From assembly GCF_001665875.1 (NCBI RefSeq), contig NZ_LZTA01000078.1:62001-126000 (forward strand): DNA of 64,000 nucleotides, written 5' to 3'. Shown in pieces: positions 55,404 through 64,000 of the stretch; position 1 is the first letter of the stretch, and each line of letters begins with the position of its first letter. The notes beneath the pieces are model-generated. The model did not search any database. It was not told the origin of the DNA and worked only from the letters and a program-made list of their open reading frames with translations. Both the position numbers and the translations under genes were made by a program. The stretch comes from Mycobacterium sp. 852002-40037_SCH5390672 (lineage in GTDB: Bacteria > Actinomycetota > Actinomycetes > Mycobacteriales > Mycobacteriaceae).

Positions 55404-55811
55404 TCAGCTCGGCATAGGTTCGCCAGCGTAGTCGCCGAATGACCACAAGTTGCCTTCAGGATCGCGGACGGCGAATTCGTTTGCACCGTAATCCGTTTTG
55501 GCGAGCGGGCGCACGATATCGGCTTTGCGTGAAAGGACGCGCTCGTAGAGACCGTTCGGGTCCGTGGTGACGACGTAGCCACCGGCGGTCCCCGGTTCGC
55601 GACACCAGTCCCCACCGTGCTTGTAGCTGCCCAGCATGATGCCGCCGCTGCCTTCGGGCCAAAGCAATTGGGCATGGTCGACTCTGTCGCCATCGCCGTA
55701 ACGTGCCGCGACGACGAAGCCGAGTGTGTCGATGTAGTAGTCGATGAGCTTGGGGGCGTCATGTGCTTGCAGCGTTAACCAGACGGTCGGATTCGAAGTA
55801 GTCATGGTCAC
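55404..55811 (-). CDS. VOC/PhnB-like glyoxalase-fold protein
   Basis: The 135-residue protein has VWLTLQAHDAPKLIDYYIDTLGFVVAARYGDG at the N-terminus, a central YKHGGDW, and FAVRDPEGNLWSFGDYAG at the C-terminus, typical of PhnB-like members of the VOC superfamily. Start GTG 55811 or ATG 55805. It overlaps the 3' end of the AraC-like frame by 53 bp on the same strand. AraC-VOC pairs are common, with the regulator controlling the VOC gene. Confidence 0.82.
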   Translation of the reverse strand: MTMTTSNPTVWLTLQAHDAPKLIDYYIDTLGFVVAARYGDGDRVDHAQLLWPEGSGGIMLGSYKHGGDWCREPGTAGGYVVTTDPNGLYERVLSRKADIVRPLAKTDYGANEFAVRDPEGNLWSFGDYAGEPMPS

Positions 55812-56622
55812 ACTGTGATGCCCAGGAGTGGCCGCTGTCTTGGATGTTTCGGAACTCGTCGGCCAGCCACGCCCTCGGCGGTACCCCGGCGAACCTGACG
55901 AACTCGCGGGTCAAGTGCGCCTGGTCGCAGTAACCCGTGTCGGCCGCGATCGCCGCCAAGTCAACCCGGCCGTACGCGCGCGCCGATGCCGCGATCCGCG
56001 CCGACGCGTGCTGGAATCGCAACTGTCGCTGGGTACCTCGTGGAGGCCCGTCGGTGCGGCGACGGTGTTGACCGTGCGGCCCGGCCGAATACCGGTGGCC
56101 GAGTTGGCCGACCAAGTTGAAGTGAGTGCACGGCATCTGACGACTCTCTTCCGACAAGAGGTCGGCAGGTCGCCGAAGACGGAACACCTCGGACCACTCG
56201 CGCGCTTCTGCGGCACGCTCGGGGAGCCTGGCCGCGGGCGGGCCCAGTACTTCGACCCCGTCGAAGCCGGTGACGGGGAGCTCCGCGCTGGGTACGCCGA
56301 ACAGCGCACGCGACGCCAACGGGTGCACCGCCAGCTGCACACCCGCCTGGCCGCGACATTGCCGCACGTGGCTGACCTGCACATGCAGGCCGCCAAGGAC
56401 CAGCGGGTTGGGCCGGGCAGCGGTCAGCGCGTCGGTGGTGTCTGCGGATTCCACGCCGTCATCGAGGCTGACGATGAATGTCAACGTCGACGACGGCATG
56501 CCGCGATGCACCATCTCAGCCACATTCAGGGCGCGATAGCCCACCATCGACATGACGCCGGGCGCGCTGAGCGGCGGAGCCATCACGAACTGCCAGCCGC
56601 GCTCCACTTCGTCGACCATCAC
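55759..56622 (-). pseudogene. AraC-family regulator gene rearranged by an internal inversion
   Basis: The minus-strand frame is open for 287 residues. Its first two thirds resemble the DJ-1/GATase-like N-domain of AraC regulators (FVMAPPLSAPGVMSMVGYRALNVAEMV ... LPERAAEAREWSEVFR). Its end carries the linker RQLRFQHASARIAAS and the second helix-turn-helix DLAAIAADTGYCDQAHLTREF. The first helix-turn-helix is missing from this strand and is found on the plus strand at 56035-56181. The encoded protein therefore has a meaningless insert of about 50 residues and is unlikely to bind DNA in this orientation. Confidence 0.7.
56035..56181 (+). other. inverted segment of the AraC gene encoding helix-turn-helix 1
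   Basis: On the plus strand 56089-56181 encodes IPVAELADQVEVSARHL and then TLFRQEVGRSPKT, a textbook first AraC helix-turn-helix. Joining the plus-strand ...AAG AC at 56180 to the minus-strand C CAG CGA CAG at about 56034 restores GRSPKT-QRQLRFQHASA in frame, which places the left breakpoint near 56034. The right breakpoint is near 56181, after the minus-strand EVFR codons. About 20-30 residues expected between EVFR and the HTH cannot be accounted for, so a small deletion probably occurred too. Confidence 0.65.
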
Positions 56623-56714
56623 CAGCCACGCTAGCGCGGCGCGTAAGCGAAATCAGGCCCCGCACGATTACCAACTTCCGTTGTGAACGCATGTCATCAA
56701 CAGGAAGCCGACGG
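56623..56714. other. gap between the AraC gene and the NRPS remnant
   Basis: A short non-coding stretch upstream of the AraC-like frame. No promoter or operator can be supported by eye. Confidence 0.4.
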
Positions 56715-56872
56715 TCACGCCGAGCACCAACCGGCGGGGAGCCGCTGACCCAACGGGTCCCGAATCTCGGCCGGGTCAGCGGCTCCGGTCACATAGCCGA
56801 CTACACGCATATCGCCGACAAGATCTTCACGGACAAGGACCGCGGCTTGTTCAATGCCGTCGGATTCGCCAT
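56715..56872 (-). pseudogene. decayed NRPS adenylation-domain fragment
   Basis: On the minus strand DGIEQAAVLVREDLVGDMRV and then [23 protein letters not shown] follow, residue by residue, the end of an adenylation domain as found twice in the NRPS ([30 protein letters not shown]...[10 protein letters not shown]). Similarity stops after RLPA, where the frame runs into GWCSA and a stop, and nothing recognisable lies upstream. The codons have drifted (for example EDLVGDM for EDRPGDK), so the copy is old. It shows that part of an NRPS module once lay here. Confidence 0.75.
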
Positions 56873-56975
56873 CGAACTGGCGACGCTTACCGAGCCCAAA
56901 GACCGTCTGGTCAGCATGAGTCCAGCCATTGGGAACGCTAGTAGACGACGACCCTGTTAGTCCAGGGTTATCCAA

Positions 56976-57199
56976 ACTTAATGTCTCGTCAATTGCCGAA
57001 TACGTAGATAAAACCTAGTGATTAGCGCAATGAACGTACTTCTAGTACTGACTAACAGCAGCAGACCAACATACAGTATGGAGTGGTTTTAGGGTTTCGA
57101 GATTTGAAAGCGACGCATCGCAACACCGCCCATTATCGCCGGCTTATAGGCAGCACCGCTTCTAGCCCATGGGCCGATAACGCCAATTGCGCATTCACA
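56976..57199. other. AT-richer intergenic stretch before the NRPS terminator
   Basis: This stretch is clearly richer in A and T than the rest of the window (for example ACGTAGATAAAACCTAGTGATTAGCGC near 57000, and TACTTCTAGTACTGACTAACAG). No ORF, tRNA or transposase fragment is recognised. It lies between the decayed NRPS fragment and the 3' end of the intact NRPS gene, a plausible junction left by recombination or insertion. Confidence 0.45.
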
Positions 57200-57233
57200 A
57201 AAGTGGCGTGGCCCGTATGGACCACGCCACTTT
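57200..57233 (-). terminator. intrinsic terminator of the NRPS operon
   Basis: AAAGTGGCGTGG (57200-57211) and CCACGCCACTTT (57222-57233) form a perfect 12-bp stem with a 10-nt loop. Read on the minus strand it is followed by TTTTGTG. It starts 17 bp after the NRPS stop codon, the expected place for a rho-independent terminator, which is rare in this clear form in mycobacteria. Confidence 0.85.
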
Positions 57234-57250
57234 CGGAACCCCCGAAGGGA

Positions 57251-60200
57251 TTACAGCAAACCGAGCAGTTGCAGGTCGGTGGCGTACTTGACGATCACCG
57301 GAGCGCTGACATGAGGGATGTCGTTGTCGGAACCGACCTTGGCTTCCTGCACCGCGGCGCGGAAGCGATCCGTCGGGGCAAAGGCACCCCGGGCCGGCTC
57401 GGCGGGCTGCAGGTTCTTCGGGTCCCGCAGCAGCAACATCAACATCTGCAGTACCGAGTTCTGCCGCTGCCGTTCGGGCAGGCCGCGCAGACCGGCCTCG
57501 AAGCGCTGCAGCCACTCGCCGAAGTCGCCGACGCGCTCGATCGGGTAGCCCGCTTCGATCAGCCAGTCGACGTACTCGTCGAGCCCGATGCCGTCGTCGT
57601 GCGGGTTCATCACGTGGTACGTCTCGAACCCGTCCATCACCTGGGCGCCCAGTTTGGCGATCGCCTCGGCGACGAACTCGACGGGCAGGCCGTCGAAGTG
57701 CGCGCTCTGCCGGTTGCCGTCCGCGTCGAGTTGATAGAACGACTTGGGGGCGGTGCCGGTGGCCACGACGCTCAGGATCATCCGGGTGAAGATGTCCGCC
57801 ACGTTGAGCTGACCGGCGTAGCTGGTGTCGGCCAGGATCATGTCGGAGCGGAACACCGAGACCGGCAGACCGCACAGGTCGTGGGCCTCGCGCAGCAGGA
57901 CCTCGCCCGCCCACTTGCTGTTTCCGTACCCGTTGGCGTAGCCGCCGTCGATGACGCGGGTGGCGCTGATGACCCGGATGTCGGCGTCCTCGGTGAACGC
58001 CGCCGGGTCGATCTGGCGGCCCACGTCTGAAGTCGACACGTACGCGTACGGCTTCTTCTTTGTAGTAAGCGCCAACCGGAGCAGCTCCGCGGTGCCCCCC
58101 ACGTTGGGGGTGAACAGCTCGTTGTAGGGCAGGACGCCGTTGACCACGGCAGCGGAGTCGACGATCAGATCGACGGTGTCGGCCAGCCGCTGCCACGTCT
58201 CGTCGGTCAGGCCGAGGTTGGCCTGGCCCTTGTCGCCGGCGACAACCTGCAGGTGTTCTTCGGCCAATTCCTGGAAGTGCCGGAGCAGTTCCGGGTCGCC
58301 GGTGTTGAAGGTCTTCTCCAGGCGCTGCCATGCGTCCTCGTCGGACTTGGCCCGCACCAAGCAGATCAGCTTGCCGTCGACCTGTTCCAGCTGCTCGAGC
58401 CACTCCAGCGCCAGGTAGCGACCCAGGAAACCGGTCGCCCCGGTCAGCAGAACCGTGCGGATCTCAGCGCTGGGTCCGGGTAGCGTCGGCGCGGTCGACA
58501 GCGTGGTCGCGTCGATGAACTTGTCCAAGGTGAGGTCGCGGGCGTGCACCTCCTTGGCGTCGGCGCCGTGCACCGCCGCGAAGCCGGGGCCCGCGGCGGC
58601 CTCGGTGTCGGCACCGCTGGTGATCCGCTGGCTCAGGCTGCGGACCGACTGCGAGTCGAACAGTGTGCGCACCGACAGGGCGCCGTCGACGGCGGTGTTG
58701 ATCTCGGCGATCACCCGCATCGCGGACAAGGAGTCTCCACCGAGCTCGAAGAAGGAGTCCTCGACCGAGACCCGTTCCATTCCGAGGACGCGGGCAAAGA
58801 TGTCGGCCACGATCTCTTCGGTGGGGTCGGACGGCGCGACGTACTCGCCGCCGCGCTTCTGGTACTCCGGCGCGGGCAGGGCGCGCTTGTCGAGCTTGCC
58901 GTTGACCGTCAGCGGCAGCGAGTCCAGCACCACCACCGCAGCCGGCACCATGTAGGCCGGCAACCGGTCAGCCAGCTGGATGCGGATCCCGACCGGGTCG
59001 GCGGCTCCGGTGACGTAGCCGACCAGGCGCTTGTCGCCGGGGCGGTCCTCACGGGCGATCACCGCGGCCTGCTCGACGCCGTCCAGTCCGGCAAGGGCCG
59101 CCTGCACTTCACCGAGCTCGATGCGGTAGCCGCGCAGCTTGACCTGCTCGTCGGCCCGCCCGAGGTACTCGAGCTGACCGTCGTGGCCCCACCGGACCAG
59201 GTCGCCGGTGCGGTACATCCGCGCACCCGGGCCGCCGAACGGGCAGGCGACGAAACGCCCCGCCGTCAGGCCGGGCCGCCGCGAATACCCCGTGGCCACA
59301 CCATGACCGGCGATGTACAACTCGCCGACCACACCCTCGGGTGCCGGGCGCAGCCACCGGTCCAGCACGAACAGCGCGGCGCGTGGCACCGGTGAGCCGA
59401 TCGGCGCCGATCCGGCTCCGCTTCGCAGCGGCGCACTCATCGCGGCGTAGACGGTGGCCTCGGTCGGGCCGTAGGCGTTGATCATCACCCGTCCCGGTGC
59501 CCAACGATCGACGATCTCGACCGGGCAGGCTTCACCGGCCACCACCAACGCCGTCGACTCCAGACCTTCCGGCGAGAGCATGCCCACCGCCGACGGGGTC
59601 TGGCTCAACACGGTGACCTCTTCGGCAACCAGCAGCGCGTGCAGGTCGTCCGGCGAAGCCGCGACCGACTCGGGCACCACGACCAGACGTCCGCCGTGCA
59701 GCAGCGCGCCCCAGATCTCGTGCACGGAGACGTCGAACACCAGTGAGTGCCACTGGGCCCACACACCCGCGTTCGGCAGGTCGGCGTGCAGAGTCTCCAC
59801 CAGTTGCGCGACATTCTCGTGGGTGACGGCCACGCCCTTGGGGATACCGGTGGTGCCCGAGGTGTAGATGACGTAGGCGATGTTGTCCGACGACGGGATC
59901 GGCAACGCCGTGCTGGGCTGGGTGGCCAGCGCCGGGTCGTCGACGTCGATGACAGTCGGGCTGCAGCCGTCCAGCCGTTCCCGCAGACCCGCGGTGGTGA
60001 CCACGGCGACGGGCTCGGCGTCGGTGAGCAGGAAGTCGATCCGTGCGGCCGGCAGCGCCGGGTCGATCGGCAGGTACGCCGCCCCGGTCTTCAGCACCGC
60101 AAGGATCGAGACGATCGCGTCGGCGGACCGCGGGAACAGCAGCGCGACCCGCTCGCCGGGGCCGGCCCCCTCTTCGGTCAGCAGATGCGCCATCCGGTTG

Positions 60201-63200
60201 GCGGCCTCATCGAGCTCCCGATACGTCATCGAGCGGCCGTCGAAGGTCAGCGCCGGCGCGTCCGGGGTGCTGGCAACCTGCGCGGCGAACATCGCCGGGA
60301 TCGACTTTCCGGTTGCCGGCTGGTTCAACACCGCGCGGTTGCCCCGCTCGTCGAGCCACGCGTGCTCGTGCTCGTCGACGACGTCGAGCGACATCAGCCG
60401 TCGGGTCGGATCGGCCGTCATCTCCGACAGCACCCGCTGGAACCTCTCGGTCAGCTTCTCGATGCGGGACGCGTCGAAAACGTCGGTGTCGAACTCGACG
60501 CGCAGACCCAGTTCCCGGCCCGGAAGCGCCATCACCGACAGCGGGTAGTGGTTGTACTCGCGGTTGGTGACATCGGTGATCGCCAGCTCGTGGAAGCCCA
60601 ACGGCACACTGGTGTCGATCGGGTAGTTCTCGTAGAGGAACAGGGTGTCGAACAGCGCGTCGTGACCGGTCACGTGGTGGATGTCGCTCAGCGCCAGGTG
60701 CTCGTGTTCGAGCGTGTCGTTGTGGTGTTGCTGGAGCTGGTCCAACACGTCGGCGACGGTGGTCTCCGCGGTGATGCCGGCCCGCACCGGGACGGTGTTG
60801 ATCAGCAGACCCACCATGGACTCGGCGCCGATCAAGTCGGCCGGCCGGCCCGACACCGCGGTGCCGAACGCGACGTCATGCTGGCCGGTCAGCCGCATCA
60901 GCAGCTGGGCCCATGCGGCCTGCAGCACGGTGTTGACGGTGGTGTGGCAAGTGCGGGCCAGCTCGCCCAGGGCGCGCGTGGTCTCCGCGGACAGTCGGTA
61001 GGACTCCACGGCCCGTCGGCCGAGGCGCATCCGGCCGGCCGGGCCCACCAGGGTGGGGGTGTCGAATCCGTCGAGAACCTGGCGCCATGCCGCTTGTGCG
61101 GCTGCGCGATCCTGGTCGGCCAGCCAGGTCAGGTAGCTGCGGTAGGTCGCCGGCGCGGGCAACTGGTCCCCGTAGTAGCTGGCGAGGATCTCGCGCAGCA
61201 GGATGGGCAGCGACCAGCCGTCCATCACGATGTGGTGGTTGGTGAGCACGAACCGGTACCGGTTGTCCGCGGTGCGGATCAGCGCGGCCCGGAATGCCGG
61301 ACGGTTGGCCAGATCGCTCACCGCGGCGCGTTCGGCGGCGCACAGCTCCTCGACCCGTTGCTCGGGGTCGAGATCCTCGGCGCCCAGCTGGATGTACCGC
61401 CACGCCATGACCGGGTCGGCCGGGATGACCTGGACGGGCTCGCCGAACTGCGGGCAGAACCGGGCCGCCAGGTTGGGGTGGCGGTTGACCACGGTGTGCA
61501 CCGCGTCGTGCAGCCGGTGCGAGTCCAGGGCGCCGGTCACGGTGATACCGAGCTGCACCGCATACACGTCGTCGCCCGGGTCCTGCGCGAAGCTGGCGTG
61601 GAACAGCAGGCCCTGCTGCAGCGGGGTCAGCGGCAAGATGTCGGCGATCTGGTGCTGCTTGCTCAGCTCGTCGATCTGCCGCTGGTTCAGGCGCGCGGGC
61701 GCGATGTCGGACGGGGTCAACCCGCCGCCACCGCCTTGCACGTGGGCGCAAATGCCGGTGAGCGCTTCGAACCACAGCTGACTCAGCCGGTTGATCTGCT
61801 CGCGGTCCATCGCCGAGGCTGCCCACGTCCAGTTGGCGTGCAGGTGGGGGCCTTCTTCGGTGTCCATGGTGCCGGCGTTGAGGTCAACGGTGTGCATGAG
61901 CGGCATCGCCACCGCCGCGGCCGCGCCGCTCAGCGACAAACTGTCCGGGCTCAGCCGCCACAGCTCACCGGGCAGGTCGGCGGCAGCGCCCAGCCGTCCC
62001 AAATAGTTGAAGCCGATCACCGGGTCGGATCCACCCAGATCGATGTCCGGGTTCAGGTAGCGCAGCAAGCCGTAGGTCAGGCCCTCCGGCAGGGCGCGCA
62101 GTTGCTCCTTGATGGCCTTGACCGCCGCGCCCAGCGCGTCGTCGCCGGCGACCACGCCGGCCCAGTCCAGCCCGTCGACGGTCAGCGCCACCGGGTATTT
62201 CGTGGTGAACCAGCCCACGGTGCGCGACAGGTCGACGTGCGGGCCCAGCTCTTCCTGACGACCGTGACCCTCGACGTCGATGCCGATGCGCGTGCCACTG
62301 CCCAGGAACTGCGTCCAGGCCATCCCGAACGCGATCAACAGGATGTCCTGCACCCCGGCGTGGAACGCCGCGGGCACCTCACCCAGCAGCAGCCGGGTGG
62401 TCTCGACATCCAGCGACACCGACAGCTGCTCGGCGGTCTGGTAGGTGTCCTCCTCGGGGCGCACCGCCGGCAGCACGGCCGGGGTTGCGACCACCTCGCG
62501 CCAGGCGTCGGCCTGCTCGACCACCGCCGGGCTCTGTGCGTGCTCGGCCAGCAACGAGGACCAGCGGGCGAACGACGTGCCGCCGGCGGGCAGCGCCACC
62601 GGCTGGCCGCTGTGATGCTGCGCCCAGGCGATGTTGAGGTCCTCGATCAGGGTCCGCCACGACACACCGTCGACGGCCACGTGGTGGATGATCAACGCCA
62701 ATTGGCTTGTCTCGCTTGCCCAGACGGCGCTCACCATGACCCCCGCGCCCGGGTTCAGCCGTGACCGGGCCGCCACCAGTGTCGCGTCGGACAACTCGTC
62801 GACCGACTGCAGGCAGTCGCCGGCCTGCACGGTGCCCGGTTCGGGTGCCTCCAGCACCCAGCCGCCGTTGCCGTCGTCCTCCACGCGCAGCCGCAGCATC
62901 GGGTGACGGTCCAGCAGCGCCTGCAGCACGACGGCCACGTCGTCGGAGGTGACGCCCGCGGGCGCCGCCAGCACCATGGTCTGGTTGAAGTCGTCGATGG
63001 GGCCCTGCACGGTCTGCAGCCAATGCATGATCGGCGTGGCCAGCACCGGCCCGATCCCCTCGTCGACCACGTCGACCTCGTCGGCGCCGTCGGTGGCCAC
63101 CCGGGCCAGCCGGGCGACCGTCTGCTCGACGAACACGTCGCGGGGGCGGCACATCACGCCGGCCGCCCGGGCCCGGGCCACCACCTGCATCGACAGGATG

Positions 63201-64000
63201 CTGTCCCCACCCAGGTCGAAGAACGAGTCGTCCACGCCGACCCGCTCCACGCCCAGCACCTGGGCGTAGATGCCGGCCAGAATCTCCTCGGTGTGGTTGC
63301 CGGGGGCACGGTAGTGGCCACCGCGCTTGTGGTACTCGGGCGCGGGCAGCGCCCGCTTGTCCAGCTTGCCGTTGACCGTCAACGGCAAGGTCTCCAGCAC
63401 GACGACCGCGGCCGGAACCATATAGGCCGGCAACCGCTTGCCCAACTGGGTGCGCAGCTCGGCCGGATCGGCGGTCCCGGTGATGTAACCCACCAGGCGC
63501 TTGTCGCCGGGGCGGTCCTCGCGAGCGATCACCGCCGCCTGGTCCACGCCGTCCAGCGAGGCGAGGGCCGATTGAATCTCCCCGAGCTCGATGCGGTAGC
63601 CGCGGATCTTGACCTGCTCGTCGGCGCGGCCCAGGTACTGCAGCTGCCCGTCGGCACCCCAGCGGACCAGGTCACCGGTGCGGTACATCCGCGCCCCTGG
63701 CCCCCCGAACGGGCAGGCTACAAAGCGCGAGGCCGTCAAACCGGACCGGCGGGCATACCCGGTGGCCACGCCGCGACCGGCCACATACAACTCACCGACC
63801 ACGCCTTCCGGCGCGGGCCGCAACCACTTGTCCAGCACGAACAGCGCCGCGCCGGGAACCGGCGACCCGATCGGCGGGGCCCCCGAGTCACCCACGAGCG
63901 GCGTGCTCATCGCCGCGTAGACGGTAGCCTCGGTCGGGCCGTAAGCGTTGATCATCACCCGTCCGGGCGCCCACCGGTCGACCACCTCGGCCGGGCAGGC
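57251..64000 (-). CDS. mps2: NRPS, last two modules with terminal reductase (Mps2-like), 5' part outside the window
   Basis: The frame runs off the right edge; numbers count from codon 63985. Order: end of A domain ([10 protein letters not shown] at 14, YRTGDLVRW at 101, [10 protein letters not shown] at 205), PCP (LGGDS, Ser262), epimerisation domain (about 315-745, [10 protein letters not shown] at 434), condensation domain (about 780-1215, HHIVMDGWS near 915), second A domain (about 1225-1700, [11 protein letters not shown] near 1375), PCP (LGGDSLSAM near 1750) and a reductase ([10 protein letters not shown] near 1850, YGNSK near 2018). A module with E, then a reductively released module, fits D-Ala and L-alaninol of glycopeptidolipids. 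The two A domains are very similar. Confidence 0.9.
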   Translation of the reverse strand, partial: ACPAEVVDRWAPGRVMINAYGPTEATVYAAMSTPLVGDSGAPPIGSPVPGAALFVLDKWLRPAPEGVVGELYVAGRGVATGYARRSGLTASRFVACPFGGPGARMYRTGDLVRWGADGQLQYLGRADEQVKIRGYRIELGEIQSALASLDGVDQAAVIAREDRPGDKRLVGYITGTADPAELRTQLGKRLPAYMVPAAVVVLETLPLTVNGKLDKRALPAPEYHKRGGHYRAPGNHTEEILAGIYAQVLGVERVGVDDSFFDLGGDSILSMQVVARARAAGVMCRPRDVFVEQTVARLARVATDGADEVDVVDEGIGPVLATPIMHWLQTVQGPIDDFNQTMVLAAPAGVTSDDVAVVLQALLDRHPMLRLRVEDDGNGGWVLEAPEPGTVQAGDCLQSVDELSDATLVAARSRLNPGAGVMVSAVWASETSQLALIIHHVAVDGVSWRTLIEDLNIAWAQHHSGQPVALPAGGTSFARWSSLLAEHAQSPAVVEQADAWREVVATPAVLPAVRPEEDTYQTAEQLSVSLDVETTRLLLGEVPAAFHAGVQDILLIAFGMAWTQFLGSGTRIGIDVEGHGRQEELGPHVDLSRTVGWFTTKYPVALTVDGLDWAGVVAGDDALGAAVKAIKEQLRALPEGLTYGLLRYLNPDIDLGGSDPVIGFNYLGRLGAAADLPGELWRLSPDSLSLSGAAAAVAMPLMHTVDLNAGTMDTEEGPHLHANWTWAASAMDREQINRLSQLWFEALTGICAHVQGGGGGLTPSDIAPARLNQRQIDELSKQHQIADILPLTPLQQGLLFHASFAQDPGDDVYAVQLGITVTGALDSHRLHDAVHTVVNRHPNLAARFCPQFGEPVQVIPADPVMAWRYIQLGAEDLDPEQRVEELCAAERAAVSDLANRPAFRAALIRTADNRYRFVLTNHHIVMDGWSLPILLREILASYYGDQLPAPATYRSYLTWLADQDRAAAQAAWRQVLDGFDTPTLVGPAGRMRLGRRAVESYRLSAETTRALGELARTCHTTVNTVLQAAWAQLLMRLTGQHDVAFGTAVSGRPADLIGAESMVGLLINTVPVRAGITAETTVADVLDQLQQHHNDTLEHEHLALSDIHHVTGHDALFDTLFLYENYPIDTSVPLGFHELAITDVTNREYNHYPLSVMALPGRELGLRVEFDTDVFDASRIEKLTERFQRVLSEMTADPTRRLMSLDVVDEHEHAWLDERGNRAVLNQPATGKSIPAMFAAQVASTPDAPALTFDGRSMTYRELDEAANRMAHLLTEEGAGPGERVALLFPRSADAIVSILAVLKTGAAYLPIDPALPAARIDFLLTDAEPVAVVTTAGLRERLDGCSPTVIDVDDPALATQPSTALPIPSSDNIAYVIYTSGTTGIPKGVAVTHENVAQLVETLHADLPNAGVWAQWHSLVFDVSVHEIWGALLHGGRLVVVPESVAASPDDLHALLVAEEVTVLSQTPSAVGMLSPEGLESTALVVAGEACPVEIVDRWAPGRVMINAYGPTEATVYAAMSAPLRSGAGSAPIGSPVPRAALFVLDRWLRPAPEGVVGELYIAGHGVATGYSRRPGLTAGRFVACPFGGPGARMYRTGDLVRWGHDGQLEYLGRADEQVKLRGYRIELGEVQAALAGLDGVEQAAVIAREDRPGDKRLVGYVTGAADPVGIRIQLADRLPAYMVPAAVVVLDSLPLTVNGKLDKRALPAPEYQKRGGEYVAPSDPTEEIVADIFARVLGMERVSVEDSFFELGGDSLSAMRVIAEINTAVDGALSVRTLFDSQSVRSLSQRITSGADTEAAAGPGFAAVHGADAKEVHARDLTLDKFIDATTLSTAPTLPGPSAEIRTVLLTGATGFLGRYLALEWLEQLEQVDGKLICLVRAKSDEDAWQRLEKTFNTGDPELLRHFQELAEEHLQVVAGDKGQANLGLTDETWQRLADTVDLIVDSAAVVNGVLPYNELFTPNVGGTAELLRLALTTKKKPYAYVSTSDVGRQIDPAAFTEDADIRVISATRVIDGGYANGYGNSKWAGEVLLREAHDLCGLPVSVFRSDMILADTSYAGQLNVADIFTRMILSVVATGTAPKSFYQLDADGNRQSAHFDGLPVEFVAEAIAKLGAQVMDGFETYHVMNPHDDGIGLDEYVDWLIEAGYPIERVGDFGEWLQRFEAGLRGLPERQRQNSVLQMLMLLLRDPKNLQPAEPARGAFAPTDRFRAAVQEAKVGSDNDIPHVSAPVIVKYATDLQLLGLL

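Noticed and set aside
56691..56960. 89-residue plus-strand ORF
   Set aside because: It is antisense to the decayed adenylation-domain fragment, which explains the sequence better.
59747..62764. 1005-residue open frame on the plus strand
   Set aside because: It is antisense to the NRPS; the translation is Arg/Gly/His/Gln-rich without any domain, while the other strand has complete NRPS motifs.
1..64000. tRNA, rRNA or insertion sequence genes
   Set aside because: No cloverleaf, rRNA segment or transposase motif was recognised; a tRNAscan and IS search would be decisive.

Overview
The window is GC-rich actinobacterial chromosome from a mycobacterium. It carries, in inverted orientation, the backbone known in M. 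tuberculosis as roughly Rv1571 to Rv1533: biotin genes, RipD, treXYZ, ilvA, plsB1-fadD11, dnaE1, glbN, lspA, ansA, dinB, ileS, the Rv1535 leader and a nitronate monooxygenase. Many proteins can be followed along their length against the remembered M. tuberculosis sequences. The right end is the 3' part of a large NRPS with the order A-PCP-E-C-A-PCP-reductase. That is the expected architecture of the last two modules (D-Ala, L-alaninol) of glycopeptidolipid assembly, so a glycopeptidolipid-producing non-tuberculous species, such as a member of the M. avium complex, is the best guess. This is inference; no database was consulted.

Layout. 1-2559: three-gene envelope operon (membrane protein, cupredoxin-like lipoprotein, polytopic membrane protein). 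2617-6324: bioA-bioF-bioD-2H phosphoesterase on the minus strand. 6387-10345: small membrane protein, catalytically dead NlpC/P60 protein (RipD type) and an OafA-type acyltransferase. 10407-16635: treX-treY-treZ. 16882-18913: divergent MocR regulator and FMN split-barrel protein. 18910-20687: ilvA and an F420/Ddn-type protein. 20849-23018: TetR and divergent FAD monooxygenase. 23025-28561: DUF6065-like protein, NorD-like VWA protein, CbbQ/NorQ ATPase, AveC-like membrane protein and divergent TetR. 28588-30563: SDR and DUF302 protein divergent from an HxlR regulator. 30591-34306: fadD11-plsB1 lipid pair. 34406-36727: MerR-VOC pair divergent from an F420-type oxidoreductase and a metallo-hydrolase. 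36716-43609: dnaE1, a SRPBCC protein, two SDRs and glbN. 43705-52215: methyltransferase, rluD-type synthase, lspA, ansA, dinB, a membrane protein and ileS. 52216-53266: two structured leaders, an Ile T-box for ileS and an M-box (Mg2+) riboswitch for the Rv1535-like gene. 53451-56622: NMO, CMD protein, VOC protein and a rearranged AraC gene. 56715-57250: NRPS remnant, an AT-richer gap and a terminator. 57251-64000: the NRPS.

Comparison with M. tuberculosis (from memory): vapBC11, frdABCD-mmpL6, PPE21 and lprI are absent at the corresponding places. They are replaced by the MocR pair, the FAD-monooxygenase/AveC/NorQ/NorD block, the MerR/metallo-hydrolase block and a methyltransferase. These replacements are the accessory part of the window.

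The most interesting items are the AveC-like/NorQ/NorD/DUF6065 cluster, which looks like an AAA+/VWA activase built around a membrane enzyme; an AraC gene whose first helix-turn-helix lies inverted on the other strand; the decayed adenylation-domain fragment beside the NRPS; an M-box leader containing a well-spaced small upstream ORF; and several short inverted-repeat families between genes.
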